Origin: Spirulina subsalsa FACHB-351
Lineage (GTDB): Bacteria > Cyanobacteriota > Cyanobacteriia > Cyanobacteriales > Spirulinaceae
NCBI RefSeq assembly: GCF_026130165.1
Contig: NZ_JAIHOM010000009.1
Span: forward strand, 1 to 64,000
Reading direction: 5' to 3'
Length of the DNA: 64,000 nt
Of this stretch, positions 28,301 through 37,217 are shown in pieces. A program made the position numbers and the translations under genes. The first letter of the stretch is position 1; each line of letters starts with the position of its first letter. Below the pieces are notes generated by a model. The model was not told the DNA's origin. It ran no database searches and saw only the letters and a program-made list of their open reading frames with translations.

Positions 28301-28535
28301 GATGGGCTAATCGCCAATGGTCGGGGGTGTCGGGGAATACGTCATAATAATGCTGTCCGAGGATGATTTCTGTTTGTTGATAATCTTGATACCAGCGTTG
28401 GGTGGCCAAGATAAAACACAAGTCGCGGTCTAATAGTGCGATCGCCACAGGGGACTGTTCTAAAATCACCTTGAACCAAGCTAACTCGCTCGATACAGAC
28501 TGATGGGAGTTATGAGAAAGAGGAACATTCATCAC
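25350..28535 (-). CDS. Multi-PAS sensor histidine kinase (six PAS domains)
   Basis: A 1061-residue kinase with no membrane segment. Six PAS-type sensor domains follow each other (about 20-130, 140-255, 260-385, 390-510, 515-635, 640-760), most ending in DVTDRKxxE-like linkers. A short coiled coil leads into the H-box [25 protein letters not shown] (phosphorylated His), then N-box [15 protein letters not shown] and G-boxes [22 protein letters not shown] and [13 protein letters not shown]. No receiver domain is attached and no response regulator is adjacent. It lies 26 bp after a related kinase, with which it shares the N-terminal PAS ([10 protein letters not shown]...WVKWEISPW). The signal is unknown. 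Confidence 0.9.
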   Translation of the reverse strand: [1061 protein letters not shown]

Positions 28536-28561
28536 AGAAGCTCATAAGGCAATAAATTCAA

Positions 28562-30673
28562 CTAAGGCAAAATCGGCAAGGTAATCACAAACTTCGTGCC
28601 TTCACCCGGAGTAGATTGACAATGGAGACGACCTCGGTGTTTTTCCGTGATAATTTGATGGCTAATGGCTAGTCCTAACCCTGTCCCTTTTCCCACGGGC
28701 TTGGTCGTGAAAAACGGATCAAACAAGTGGTCTTGAACAGTGGGAGGAATCCCCGGCCCATTGTCTGCGATGCACACCTCTACCATTCTAGGGTCTGTTC
28801 CCAGATTGTCCATTCCTACTCCCCAAGACTCCCCAGAGAGGGATGTTGTAATTGTAATCGTTCGTAACGGACAGTTTAAACCATCTTCAGAATAACTTTG
28901 GGCTTGCTCTTCTAGGGCATCTATAGCGTTACTTAAAATATTCATAAAAACTTGATTTAACTGTCCTAGAAAGCATTTAATTTTAGGGATTTTTTGATAT
29001 TTTCTTATAATGCGTATTTCCGGAGAATTTGGCTGTGCTTTCAGACGATGTTCTAAAATTAGTAATGTACTCTCTAAGCCTTCATGAATATCCACCAGTT
29101 GGCTTTGGCGATTATCCATACGGGAAAACGTCCTCAAAGATGCCACGATTTCTTGAATGCGTTTTGTGCCAAAACTCATGGAATTAATCACTTTTTTCAA
29201 GTCATCGAGCAAAAAATCTAAGTCAATTTCAGCTAAATAATTTTCAATTTCAGGAATGGGATTAACCCCATGTTTTTGATATAAATCAACCAACCTCAAT
29301 AGGTCTTCAATATACTCCTGAGCATAGGTTAAATTGCCATAAATAAAGTTCACAGGATTATTGATTTCATGGGCAACTCCCGCTAAAAGCTGCCCCAAAC
29401 TAGACATTTTCTCCGTCTGAATTAACTGGGCTTGAGTTTGACGCAAATCTTGCAAGGCTTGCGCGAGATCCTCCGCTTGTTGTTGATACTGTGTCTCAAC
29501 CTGCTTCTGTTCCGTAATATCTACTAAAATTGTTCCCACTCCGAGGATTTCCTGCTCATAATTCAGGGGAAATACTGAAATCAGCCGCGTCCAAATCTCT
29601 GAAGGATTCTGATGACTCACCTGGTTGACTTCTCGGGCTAAAATCGCTTGTCCTGTCTTTACCACCTGTTGCAGTAAAGGGGTAAGCTGTTCTGATAGGG
29701 TGGGATTAATTTGTTCTAAGCGTTTTCCCTGATGATCCTGCACAGAAACCCCATTCATCTGGGCAAAGCGAGGATTGAGACGGACATAATATAACTGGGG
29801 ATCCTGAATCGCTAATCCCACGGGAGCGTGCTTGACAAAAGCATCTAATTGTGCTTGACGTAGGGCTAATTCTTGTTCTAATTCTTTCCGTTGGCGTAGG
29901 TCGGTAATCGCGCCAATAAAATATTGGGGTTGACCCTGACTATCTCGCACCACAGATTTCGTTAAATTGACCCAGATTTCACTGCCATCCGCCCGTAAAT
30001 AGCGTTTTTCTAAAACGTAAGTATGGCCTTGTTCAGCTAACAGTGCGGCCTGTTGCTCGGCATCTTTAGCCCAGTCCTCGGGGTGGGTAATATCTTGAAT
30101 GGTGAGTTGGGAGAGTTCTTGAGGGGAGTAACCTAAGATTTCACAAAAGCGTTGATTGACCCGTAAAAAACGCCCGTCTCGGTCAACATAATCTAACCCT
30201 ACTCCAGCCTGTTCAAAAACGGTATTCAGTTCCCGGTTGCGGTATTCTAAGGCGGCGGTATGTTTTTTGATAACTTGTTTTAAACGCTCTTGTTTCCGTT
30301 GATAGCGTCGTGCTTGTTGTTGTTGGGTGGTGACAATTTCACTGGTTAAGATCAACCCCAGAATTTCTCCCAATTGGAGCGGACCCGTCCCGTCCCTCTC
30401 GGCTCGCCACGGTTTAACTTGCCATTTCACCCACTCCTGATTCCCCCTCGGTAGAATAATCTCCTCAATCACTGGCTCTTGTGTGACTCCCGCTAATGCC
30501 ATTTGATGACTAATCCGCCAATGATCAGGAACTTGGGGGAAGAGGTCGTAGAATGATTGACCTTTAAAGTCTTTTCCTAGTAAGTTGTAGTCTTCCTGCC
30601 AAGGACGACTCGCTACGGTGTAACAATAATCACAATCTAGTAAAGCTATGGCAACAGGGAGTTGTTCTATCAC
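28562..30673 (-). CDS. PAS sensor histidine kinase (three PAS domains)
   Basis: A 703-residue soluble kinase. PAS domains lie at about 1-115, 140-265 and 275-395, followed by the H-box [25 protein letters not shown], N-box [15 protein letters not shown], and G-boxes [22 protein letters not shown] and [13 protein letters not shown]. The first PAS ([15 protein letters not shown]...[14 protein letters not shown]) is homologous to the first PAS of the downstream kinase, and the catalytic halves are close, so the two arose by tandem duplication with gain or loss of PAS units. The 26-bp spacing suggests co-transcription. No cognate regulator is nearby. Confidence 0.9.
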   Translation of the reverse strand: [703 protein letters not shown]

Positions 30674-31018
30674 GATCAGACATTAACCCTTGAGAGCGAG
30701 AAAACGTTCAGAAATGGGCTTTTCCCTATTATAATCCACCTGAACTTTGGGATCCCCTAGATTTTACTACTTTGGGGCGCTGTACCGGGAAAAAGACGGG
30801 ATCCCAGAAACCGGGTTTTTGGCAGGGTTTAGCGGAGAAACGAGAGAATCAACACAACTTGGTTTCTCCCCTAGATATCCGTAGGTTGGGTACAGCGGAG
30901 CGCAAAACCTAACAACTCACCACTGAACCCCCCAAAACTTAAAAATCCCCGAGGATTGCCGAACCCCCCTCAACAGACTGCTAAAATCTAAAATCTGCAA
31001 TCTAAACCCAGAAACCCT
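30674..31018. other. Divergent intergenic region between kinase and purL
   Basis: These 345 bp separate the minus-strand kinase pair from plus-strand purL and must contain both promoters, though no convincing hexamers were recognised. A 62-bp inverted repeat element at 30806-30867 occupies the centre. No gene is supported. Confidence 0.5.
30806..30867. repeat. 62-bp inverted repeat with AGAAACCGGGTT ends, copy 2
   Basis: It starts AGAAACCGGGTTTTT and ends AACTTGGTTTCT. It has the same length and layout as the copy at 20316-20377, with matching internal words AGGGT, GAGAAA and CAACNCAAC. The right arm has two substitutions relative to a perfect inverted repeat. Confidence 0.8.
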
Positions 31019-33337
31019 ATGTCTGCTCCCTTCTCCCCCCAAGAAATCGCCGCAGAAGGCCTTAAACCCCAAGAATATGAGGAAATAGTCCACCGCCTTG
31101 GTAGACACCCCAACAAAGCCGAATTAGGGATGTTTGGCGTAATGTGGAGTGAACACTGCTGCTATAAAAACTCCCGCCCCCTCCTTGGCCAATTCCCCAC
31201 CACCGGAGAACATATCCTCGTCGGCCCCGGTGAAAATGCTGGCATTGTAGACCTCGGCGATGGACTGCACCTGGCCTTTAAAATTGAGTCCCATAATCAC
31301 CCCTCGGCCATTGAACCTTTCCAAGGGGCAGCGACGGGGGTAGGGGGCATCCTACGGGATATTTTTACTATGGGCGCTCGTCCCATTGCCATTCTCAACT
31401 CCCTACGCTTTGGAACCCTCGACAATGCCCGCACGCGCCGCATTTTTAGCGGGGTAGTCGAAGGTATCAGCCACTATGGAAATTGTGTCGGCGTGCCAAC
31501 GGTGGGGGGTGAGGTCTATTTTGACCCCGCCTACACCGGAAACCCCTTAGTTAATGCGATGGCGCTGGGGATTATGGAAACCTCAGAAATCGTCAAGGCC
31601 GGAGCTGTCGGTGTGGGGAATCCCGTTCTCTATGTGGGGTCAACTACCGGGCGGGATGGTATGGGAGGCGCGAGTTTCGCCAGTTCCGAATTAACCGACC
31701 AGTCGATGGATGACCGCCCGGCTGTGCAGGTGGGAGATCCTTTTTTAGAAAAGTCTCTCATTGAAGCCTGTTTAGAGGCTTTTAAAACCGGGGCTGTGGC
31801 TTCGGCCCAAGATATGGGCGCGGCCGGGATTACTTGTTCCACCTCGGAAATGGCGGCGAAGGGGGGAGTGGGTATTGAGTTAGACCTGGATAAAATTCCG
31901 GTGCGGGAAACGGGGATGGTGCCTTATGAGTACCTGCTCTCGGAGTCTCAGGAACGGATGCTTTTTGTGGCGCACAAGGGACGGGAACAGGAGTTAATCG
32001 ACATTTTCCACCGTTGGGGCCTTCAGGCGGTGATGGCGGGGGAAGTGATTGAGGAACCCATTGTGCGGATTTTGTTTCAAGGAGAGGTGGCGGCGGAAAT
32101 TCCGGCGACGGCCTTGGCGGATAATACGCCGATTTATCATCGGGAATTGTTGGCCGAAGCACCGGATTATGCCCAAAAGGCTTGGCAGTGGACGAGGGCG
32201 GATTTGCCAGCCTGTGATGGGTTGGGGATTACGGTGGGGGGAGAAGCCCTGAGTTGGGGGGCGGTGTTGTTGCGTTTGTTGGATAGCCCTTCTTTGGCCT
32301 CGAAACGCTGGGTTTATCGTCAGTATGACCACCAGGTGCAAAATAATACGGTGTTGCTGCCGGGGGGGGCTGATGCGGCGGTGATTCGCATTCGACCCCA
32401 AGAACCGATTCCCAATGTGTCCGCTACGGCGTTTACGAAGGGGGTGGCGGCGACGACGGATTGTAATGCCCGTTATGTGTATTTGGACCCCTATGAGGGG
32501 GCTAAGGCGGCGGTGGCTGAGGCGGCGCGCAATTTAAGCTGTGTGGGGGCGCAACCGTTGGCGGTGACGGATAACTTGAATTTTGGCAGTCCTGAACATC
32601 CGGTGGGCTACTGGCAGTTGGCGAAGGCCTGTGAGGGGATTGCGGAGGCCTGTGGGGAGTTTGGGACTCCGGTGACGGGGGGGAATGTGTCGCTGTATAA
32701 CGAGACGTTGGATAGTGAGGGCAAACCCCAAGCGATTTATCCGACTCCGGTGATTGGCATGGTGGGGCTGGTGCCGGATGTGACGCGCCTCTGTGGTCAG
32801 GGTTGGCAAGAGGCGGGGGATTTGATTTATTTAATTGGCTCTCCTACTGTGACCTTGGGGGGGTCGGAGTATTTGGCGCTGGTTCATGGCACGGTGGCGG
32901 GTCTGCCCCCTCGGGTGGATTTTGAGGCGGAACGCCGGGTGCAGGAGGTCTGTCGGGAGGGGATTTATCAGGGGTGGTTACGGTCGGCTCATGATTGCGC
33001 GGAAGGGGGTCTAGGGGTGGCTGTGGCGGAATGTTGCCTGGCTGGGGAGTTGGGGGCGGAGATTAGTCTCGAAGGCTCGGGGGATTTACGCTGGGATGAG
33101 GTGCTGTTTGGGGAAGGGGGGGCGCGGATTGTGGTGTCGGTTTCGCCTGAGTTCCAAGCTCTTTGGGAGGACTATGCTCGCTCTTTGTTAGGGGAGGGGG
33201 TCTGGTTACTGGGGACGGTACGGGCAACGGCCAATTTACGGGTTTTTACGAGTAACCAAGAAACACTCCTTGACGTTAGCATGAAGGAGTTGGGCGATCG
33301 CTGGCATTGGGCCCTAGAACGTCGCTTAACGCTCTAG
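31019..33337 (+). CDS. purL: Phosphoribosylformylglycinamidine synthase subunit PurL
   Basis: A 772-residue small-type PurL that converts formylglycinamide ribonucleotide to the amidine with ATP and ammonia from PurQ, the fourth step of purine synthesis. [39 protein letters not shown], and the C-terminal [14 protein letters not shown] and [11 protein letters not shown] blocks are typical. Length fits the multisubunit PurL that works with PurQ and PurS; neither is in the window. purF follows downstream on the same strand. Confidence 0.96.
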   Translation: MSAPFSPQEIAAEGLKPQEYEEIVHRLGRHPNKAELGMFGVMWSEHCCYKNSRPLLGQFPTTGEHILVGPGENAGIVDLGDGLHLAFKIESHNHPSAIEPFQGAATGVGGILRDIFTMGARPIAILNSLRFGTLDNARTRRIFSGVVEGISHYGNCVGVPTVGGEVYFDPAYTGNPLVNAMALGIMETSEIVKAGAVGVGNPVLYVGSTTGRDGMGGASFASSELTDQSMDDRPAVQVGDPFLEKSLIEACLEAFKTGAVASAQDMGAAGITCSTSEMAAKGGVGIELDLDKIPVRETGMVPYEYLLSESQERMLFVAHKGREQELIDIFHRWGLQAVMAGEVIEEPIVRILFQGEVAAEIPATALADNTPIYHRELLAEAPDYAQKAWQWTRADLPACDGLGITVGGEALSWGAVLLRLLDSPSLASKRWVYRQYDHQVQNNTVLLPGGADAAVIRIRPQEPIPNVSATAFTKGVAATTDCNARYVYLDPYEGAKAAVAEAARNLSCVGAQPLAVTDNLNFGSPEHPVGYWQLAKACEGIAEACGEFGTPVTGGNVSLYNETLDSEGKPQAIYPTPVIGMVGLVPDVTRLCGQGWQEAGDLIYLIGSPTVTLGGSEYLALVHGTVAGLPPRVDFEAERRVQEVCREGIYQGWLRSAHDCAEGGLGVAVAECCLAGELGAEISLEGSGDLRWDEVLFGEGGARIVVSVSPEFQALWEDYARSLLGEGVWLLGTVRATANLRVFTSNQETLLDVSMKELGDRWHWALERRLTL

Positions 33338-33666
33338 CCGTCGTTTTCACCTCTTGGGAAACGAGAACGGAATCCTCGGAATCGGGTGGGTTTGCCCCGG
33401 TCTGTGGGTTCAAGGCCTTAACCCCCTAACTTTTAATTCCCCCCTCGGTAGACTCTGCCCTCTTGTTTAAATATTAAGAAAAATTTAAGCTAGCTTAAAG
33501 GATTGATCTTTTTTTCTTAAAACATTTGCGGGGATTTGGAAGTGCTGTCTTTTTCTCGCCCTATCTTGAATAGCATCCAGTGGCTCAGTCTTAGGGTTGA
33601 GTCCGCTTGTTGCTTTTAATTGACCTACCCTTAATCACTGCCGCACAGAGGAGCCTTAAATCACCA
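33338..33666 (+). promoter_or_regulatory. purL-purF intergenic region with perfect palindrome
   Basis: No gene is supported in these 329 bp. TTTAAGCTAGCTTAAA (33484-33499) is a perfect 16-bp palindrome followed ten bases later by seven T residues (33509-33515). It could be an operator for purF or a weak terminator for purL. The purF ribosome-binding site GAGGAG lies near 33648-33653. Confidence 0.35.
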
Positions 33667-35166
33667 ATGATGCCTAATGAATCCCGCTACGCTGATGAGT
33701 GCAATAGTCAACCGGAAGCACGCTCTCCTGAAAGACCCGATAAAATGGAAGAAGCCTGTGGGATCTTCGGTGTATATGCCCCGGAGGAAGATGTTGCCAA
33801 ATTAACTTACTTTGGTCTTTATGCCTTGCAACATCGAGGTCAGGAGTCGGCTGGTATCGCTACCTTTGCCGGAGAGGCTATCCACCACTATAAAAACATG
33901 GGGCTTGTTTCTCAGGTTTTTAATGAGGAGATTTTAAGTAAACTCCCCGGGGAAATAGCCGTCGGCCATACTCGGTATTCCACCACGGGATCGAGTTTAA
34001 AGGTGAATGCTCAACCTGCGGTAGTGGAAACTCGTTTAGGGAGTTTAGCTCTAGCACATAATGGGAATCTTGTCAATACTAAAGAGTTGCGAGAAGAACT
34101 GACGCGGCGCAATTGTAGTTTCCTGACCACGACGGATTCCGAAATGATTGCGATCGCCATTGGCAACGAAGTAGACCAAGGCAAAGACTGGTTAGAAGCC
34201 GCCCTCACGGCCTTTCAACTGTGTCAGGGGGCCTATAGTTTAGTGGTAGGAACCCCCGTGGGACTAATGGGGGTGCGAGATCCCCACGGGATTCGCCCCC
34301 TGGTGGTCGGTCTTTTACCCAGCACCAGCACCCGCCCCGCCCGTTACGTCCTCGCCTCCGAAACCTGCGGCTTAGATATTATTGGGGCGGAATACTTGCG
34401 TTCCGTGGAACCGGGGGAATTAGTGTGGATTACTGAGGAAGGGATGGCCTCTTTCCACTGGGCGGAAAAACCCCAGCCCAAAATGTGCGTTTTCGAGATG
34501 ATTTACTTCGCCCGTCCTGATAGCGTGGTGCATGACGAGAGCTTGTATAGTTACCGGATGCGCATTGGGGAACGTTTGGCCGAAGAATCCCACACTGATG
34601 CGGATATTGTGATTGCGGTGCCAGATTCCGGAGTTCCGGCCGCTATTGGTTACGCCAAAAAATCGGGCATTCCCTACGGTGAAGGATTAATCAAAAACCG
34701 TTATGTGGGGCGCACCTTTATCCAACCGACCCAAGCCATGCGGGAGTCGGGCATTCGCATGAAATTAAACCCCTTACGGGATGTTTTAGCGGGGAAACGG
34801 GTGATTTTAGTGGATGATTCCATTGTGCGGGGAACCACCAGTAAAAAAATTGTCAAAGCCTTGCGAGATGCGGGCGCAACGGAAGTTCACATGAAGATTT
34901 CCTCGCCGCCAGTGACCCATCCTTGTTTTTATGGGTTGGATACGGACACCCAAGATCAATTAATTGCGGCGACTAAAAGTATTGAAGAAATTGCCCAGCA
35001 AATTGGGGTAGATTCTCTGACTTACTTAAGTTGGCAAGGAATGTTAGAAACGACGGGAGAGGATATTAATCATTTCTGTTCTGCTTGTTTCACTGGAGAT
35101 TATCCGATTACCATTCCCGAGAATGTGAAACGGGCGAAGTTGATTTTAGAGCAAGCGAAAGTCTAA
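33667..35166 (+). CDS. purF: Amidophosphoribosyltransferase
   Basis: PurF (about 499 residues from this start) transfers glutamine amide nitrogen to PRPP, the committed step of purine synthesis. After a short propeptide comes EACGIFGVYAPEED, whose cysteine becomes the N-terminal nucleophile on processing. LQHRGQESAGIA, the PRPP loop VILVDDSIVRGTTSKKI and the iron-sulfur-type cysteines near the C-terminus (HPCFYGLD; FCSACFTGDYP) are present. An in-frame TTG 20 codons upstream is possible, but the ATG at 33667 is preferred because the upstream residues are unlike the family. The purF stop is immediately followed by a short TA-flanked repeat element. Confidence 0.95.
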   Translation: MMPNESRYADECNSQPEARSPERPDKMEEACGIFGVYAPEEDVAKLTYFGLYALQHRGQESAGIATFAGEAIHHYKNMGLVSQVFNEEILSKLPGEIAVGHTRYSTTGSSLKVNAQPAVVETRLGSLALAHNGNLVNTKELREELTRRNCSFLTTTDSEMIAIAIGNEVDQGKDWLEAALTAFQLCQGAYSLVVGTPVGLMGVRDPHGIRPLVVGLLPSTSTRPARYVLASETCGLDIIGAEYLRSVEPGELVWITEEGMASFHWAEKPQPKMCVFEMIYFARPDSVVHDESLYSYRMRIGERLAEESHTDADIVIAVPDSGVPAAIGYAKKSGIPYGEGLIKNRYVGRTFIQPTQAMRESGIRMKLNPLRDVLAGKRVILVDDSIVRGTTSKKIVKALRDAGATEVHMKISSPPVTHPCFYGLDTDTQDQLIAATKSIEEIAQQIGVDSLTYLSWQGMLETTGEDINHFCSACFTGDYPITIPENVKRAKLILEQAKV

Positions 35167-35167
35167 A

Positions 35168-35346
35168 TAGGGAGAGGGGGAGCAGGGGAGCAGGGGAGCA
35201 GGGGAGCAGTAATAGGGAATTGATAATTGACAATTGTTTCCGATTCCCGATTCCACTTCGACTAAGCTCAGTGACCACCGACTCCCGACTCCCGACTCCC
35301 GAATATCTCCGGATTCCCGATTGCCCGAGTTATTCACCAAGCCCTA
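35168..35346. mobile_element. MITE-like element with GGGCTTG...GAATAACT end, between purF and the caspase-like gene
   Basis: TA-GGG at the left (35168-35172) and AGTTATTCACCAAGCCC-TA at the right (to 35346) bracket 175 bp with no gene. The interior holds four GGGGAGCA-type units, AATTGATAATTGACAATT and three CGACTCC units. The right end matches the inverted terminus AGGGCTTGCTGAATAACT seen at 46839 and 49359; the left terminus is degenerate. The flanking TA pair suggests a TA target duplication, as for Tc1/IS630-type movement. The element edge provides the G of the TAG stop codon of the gene at 35344. Confidence 0.65.
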
Positions 35347-36618
35347 TCTAATCCTTCCTTTTTCCCAAGATTGGTTTTCACAGTTCAGGAGATGGTCAAT
35401 AAAAGCGATCGCCTCTTGATTAGGAGAAACGCGGATCTGTTGTTCCTTGGCGATATTGAAGATTTCCATTTGTAACCGTTCTAGTAACGTATTGTTTACC
35501 CGAGAAACACGCTGGGTAAACGGCAAACGGTTCAAATTCTCACGGTAAGACCGTTGTAAGTCAAACCCAAAACGATCCGCGATCGCCAAAATCACATACT
35601 CCTGCTCCGGTCGCGCCAAATCCACAAAAGCCTCTAAGGGTTGAGATAGCCACAGGGAACGCTCTTGGGGAGTGACTTGCTCTTGTAACCACACCTCCAA
35701 GGTCGAGACAGGCAAATCCGTTGTTTTAAGATCCACCTTGGCAAAAGCATGGGCTTCTTGGTAAGACACCCGACCATCCCGATCATAATCGGCCGATGCC
35801 ACCGCCTCCCCCAGGCGATTTTTGCCACTTAATCCCGCGAAGAAACTGGAACTATAATCCACATAGTCCGCCTCATTCACCTCGGGACTACACCCCACAG
35901 AAGGACGAGTGCGCACCGTGGCAAAAAAACCACAACGATTATGAGGTGCGATCGCCGCCGTAGAATCTCCCCCCTCATAAATCAAATCGGCAAAAGATCC
36001 CGCAAAACATTGCGCCATCATCGTCACCACAGGCTTTTCAGGCGGCAATTGATCCAACTGTTGCGCCAAATCTTGCACCGAAACCCTTGTATCTTCCCAG
36101 AGAATCAACTCATTGGGTAAACCGTGACCCGTAAAGTAAAAAAAGAGCGGCCGATTGGGTTTCTGTCGTCCTGCCTCCTGTAACCACCGTTTGAGATTCT
36201 CCGGAGTCGAAGCACCCCGCACCTCGGGAATTTCCGGCGATTTAAACAAACTCTGTCCCCGTCCATTGACAAAACGCACCGTTGCCTCGCGACTATTCCC
36301 ACTGGCAAAAAACACATCGGCTGCTTTGGGATTAAAGCCTAAATGGGAGAGAATACGCTGAAAATACAACACATTCTTTTCTAAAGCAATCTCAGTATTA
36401 TCCCGAGTGCCTCCCCCGGCCATTACTAAAAAATGAGTCGGTTGCGCTGACGAAGATTGACAAAATGAATCCAGTTTAGACCACAGAGGATCACTTTCCA
36501 GTAGAGGACTCCCCCCCAAAAGTAACCCCAACGCACTCCCCACCATTGACTGAATCACTGAAACCATACACCACTTACCAGATAAACTTACAAATAAGCT
36601 ACCCCTATAAGCTATCAT
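35344..36618 (-). CDS. Legumain/caspase-like (C13/C14 type) protein with EF-hand
   Basis: A 424-residue protein with a hydrophobic N-terminal segment (about 18-40, probable signal peptide; an alternative start is M18). A caspase-fold core carries both dyad residues: FFYFTGHGLPNE (H165) and MMAQCFAGSFADLIY (C204), spaced as in legumain-type peptidases, with LVMAGGG at the first strand. DYDRDGRVSYQE (277-288) is a canonical 12-residue EF-hand calcium loop (D277, D279, D281, E288). It probably acts outside the cytoplasmic membrane as a calcium-responsive cysteine peptidase; substrate unknown. Its stop codon is formed at the edge of the MITE-like element at 35168. Start choice is uncertain because neither ATG has a strong ribosome-binding site. 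Confidence 0.75.
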   Translation of the reverse strand: MIAYRGSLFVSLSGKWCMVSVIQSMVGSALGLLLGGSPLLESDPLWSKLDSFCQSSSAQPTHFLVMAGGGTRDNTEIALEKNVLYFQRILSHLGFNPKAADVFFASGNSREATVRFVNGRGQSLFKSPEIPEVRGASTPENLKRWLQEAGRQKPNRPLFFYFTGHGLPNELILWEDTRVSVQDLAQQLDQLPPEKPVVTMMAQCFAGSFADLIYEGGDSTAAIAPHNRCGFFATVRTRPSVGCSPEVNEADYVDYSSSFFAGLSGKNRLGEAVASADYDRDGRVSYQEAHAFAKVDLKTTDLPVSTLEVWLQEQVTPQERSLWLSQPLEAFVDLARPEQEYVILAIADRFGFDLQRSYRENLNRLPFTQRVSRVNNTLLERLQMEIFNIAKEQQIRVSPNQEAIAFIDHLLNCENQSWEKGRIR

Positions 36619-36737
36619 GCTTTCTGCTGTGGTTTTGAGCGAACCATGACGTTAACTTGTGGATAGTGTCTTTACGAATACAAGAAATACGCTTAATAAA
36701 ACTTGATTGAACCTGAGCAAATTTTTGGCAATGAATT

Positions 36738-37202
36738 ATGAATTACTGGCTTGTTAAATCTGAACCTCTAACCTATAGTATTGAACAGTTTAAAGATGAT
36801 AAAACCACCCTCTGGGATGGTGTGCGGAACTATCAAGCCCGCAACTTCCTACAAGCCATGACCTTGGGTGATCTGGCTTTCTTCTACCATTCTAATACTA
36901 AAGTTCCCGGGATTGTTGGCTTAGGGAAAGTTAGCCAAACTCAAGTCATTGATCCCACACAATTTAATCCCCAAAGCCCCTATTTTGACCCTAAATCCAG
37001 TCCCGACTCTCCCCGGTGGTTTACCGTTGAGTTAGTTTATGTAAAAACCTTTGCTCAGGTGATTTCTTTGGCTCAATTAAAAGAACAGTTCAAGGGAGAA
37101 GATTTTGCCTTGGTGAAAAAAGGAAATCGTTTATCGGTGATGCCTGTACCGGAAAAGATTGCTCAAAAAATTCTCACTCAAAAAATTTTCAGTGGGGTGT
37201 GA
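36738..37202 (+). CDS. EVE domain-containing protein
   Basis: A 154-residue single-domain protein matching the EVE (PUA-like, thymocyte nuclear protein 1) family: YWLVKSEPLTYSIEQ at the start, LWDGVRNYQARNFLQAM, DLAFFYHSN and PGIVGLGKVS. EVE domains bind modified bases in DNA or RNA, and in bacteria many are linked to restriction or modification systems, but no such genes are next to this one. It is a monocistronic plus-strand gene converging on a kinase gene 15 bp away. Function in this organism is unknown. Confidence 0.92.
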   Translation: MNYWLVKSEPLTYSIEQFKDDKTTLWDGVRNYQARNFLQAMTLGDLAFFYHSNTKVPGIVGLGKVSQTQVIDPTQFNPQSPYFDPKSSPDSPRWFTVELVYVKTFAQVISLAQLKEQFKGEDFALVKKGNRLSVMPVPEKIAQKILTQKIFSGV

Positions 37203-37217
37203 TGATGAAATTCTTCT

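Noticed and set aside
31830-32809. Minus-strand frames within purL
   Set aside because: High-GC shadows of the purL coding frame, whose motifs are continuous.
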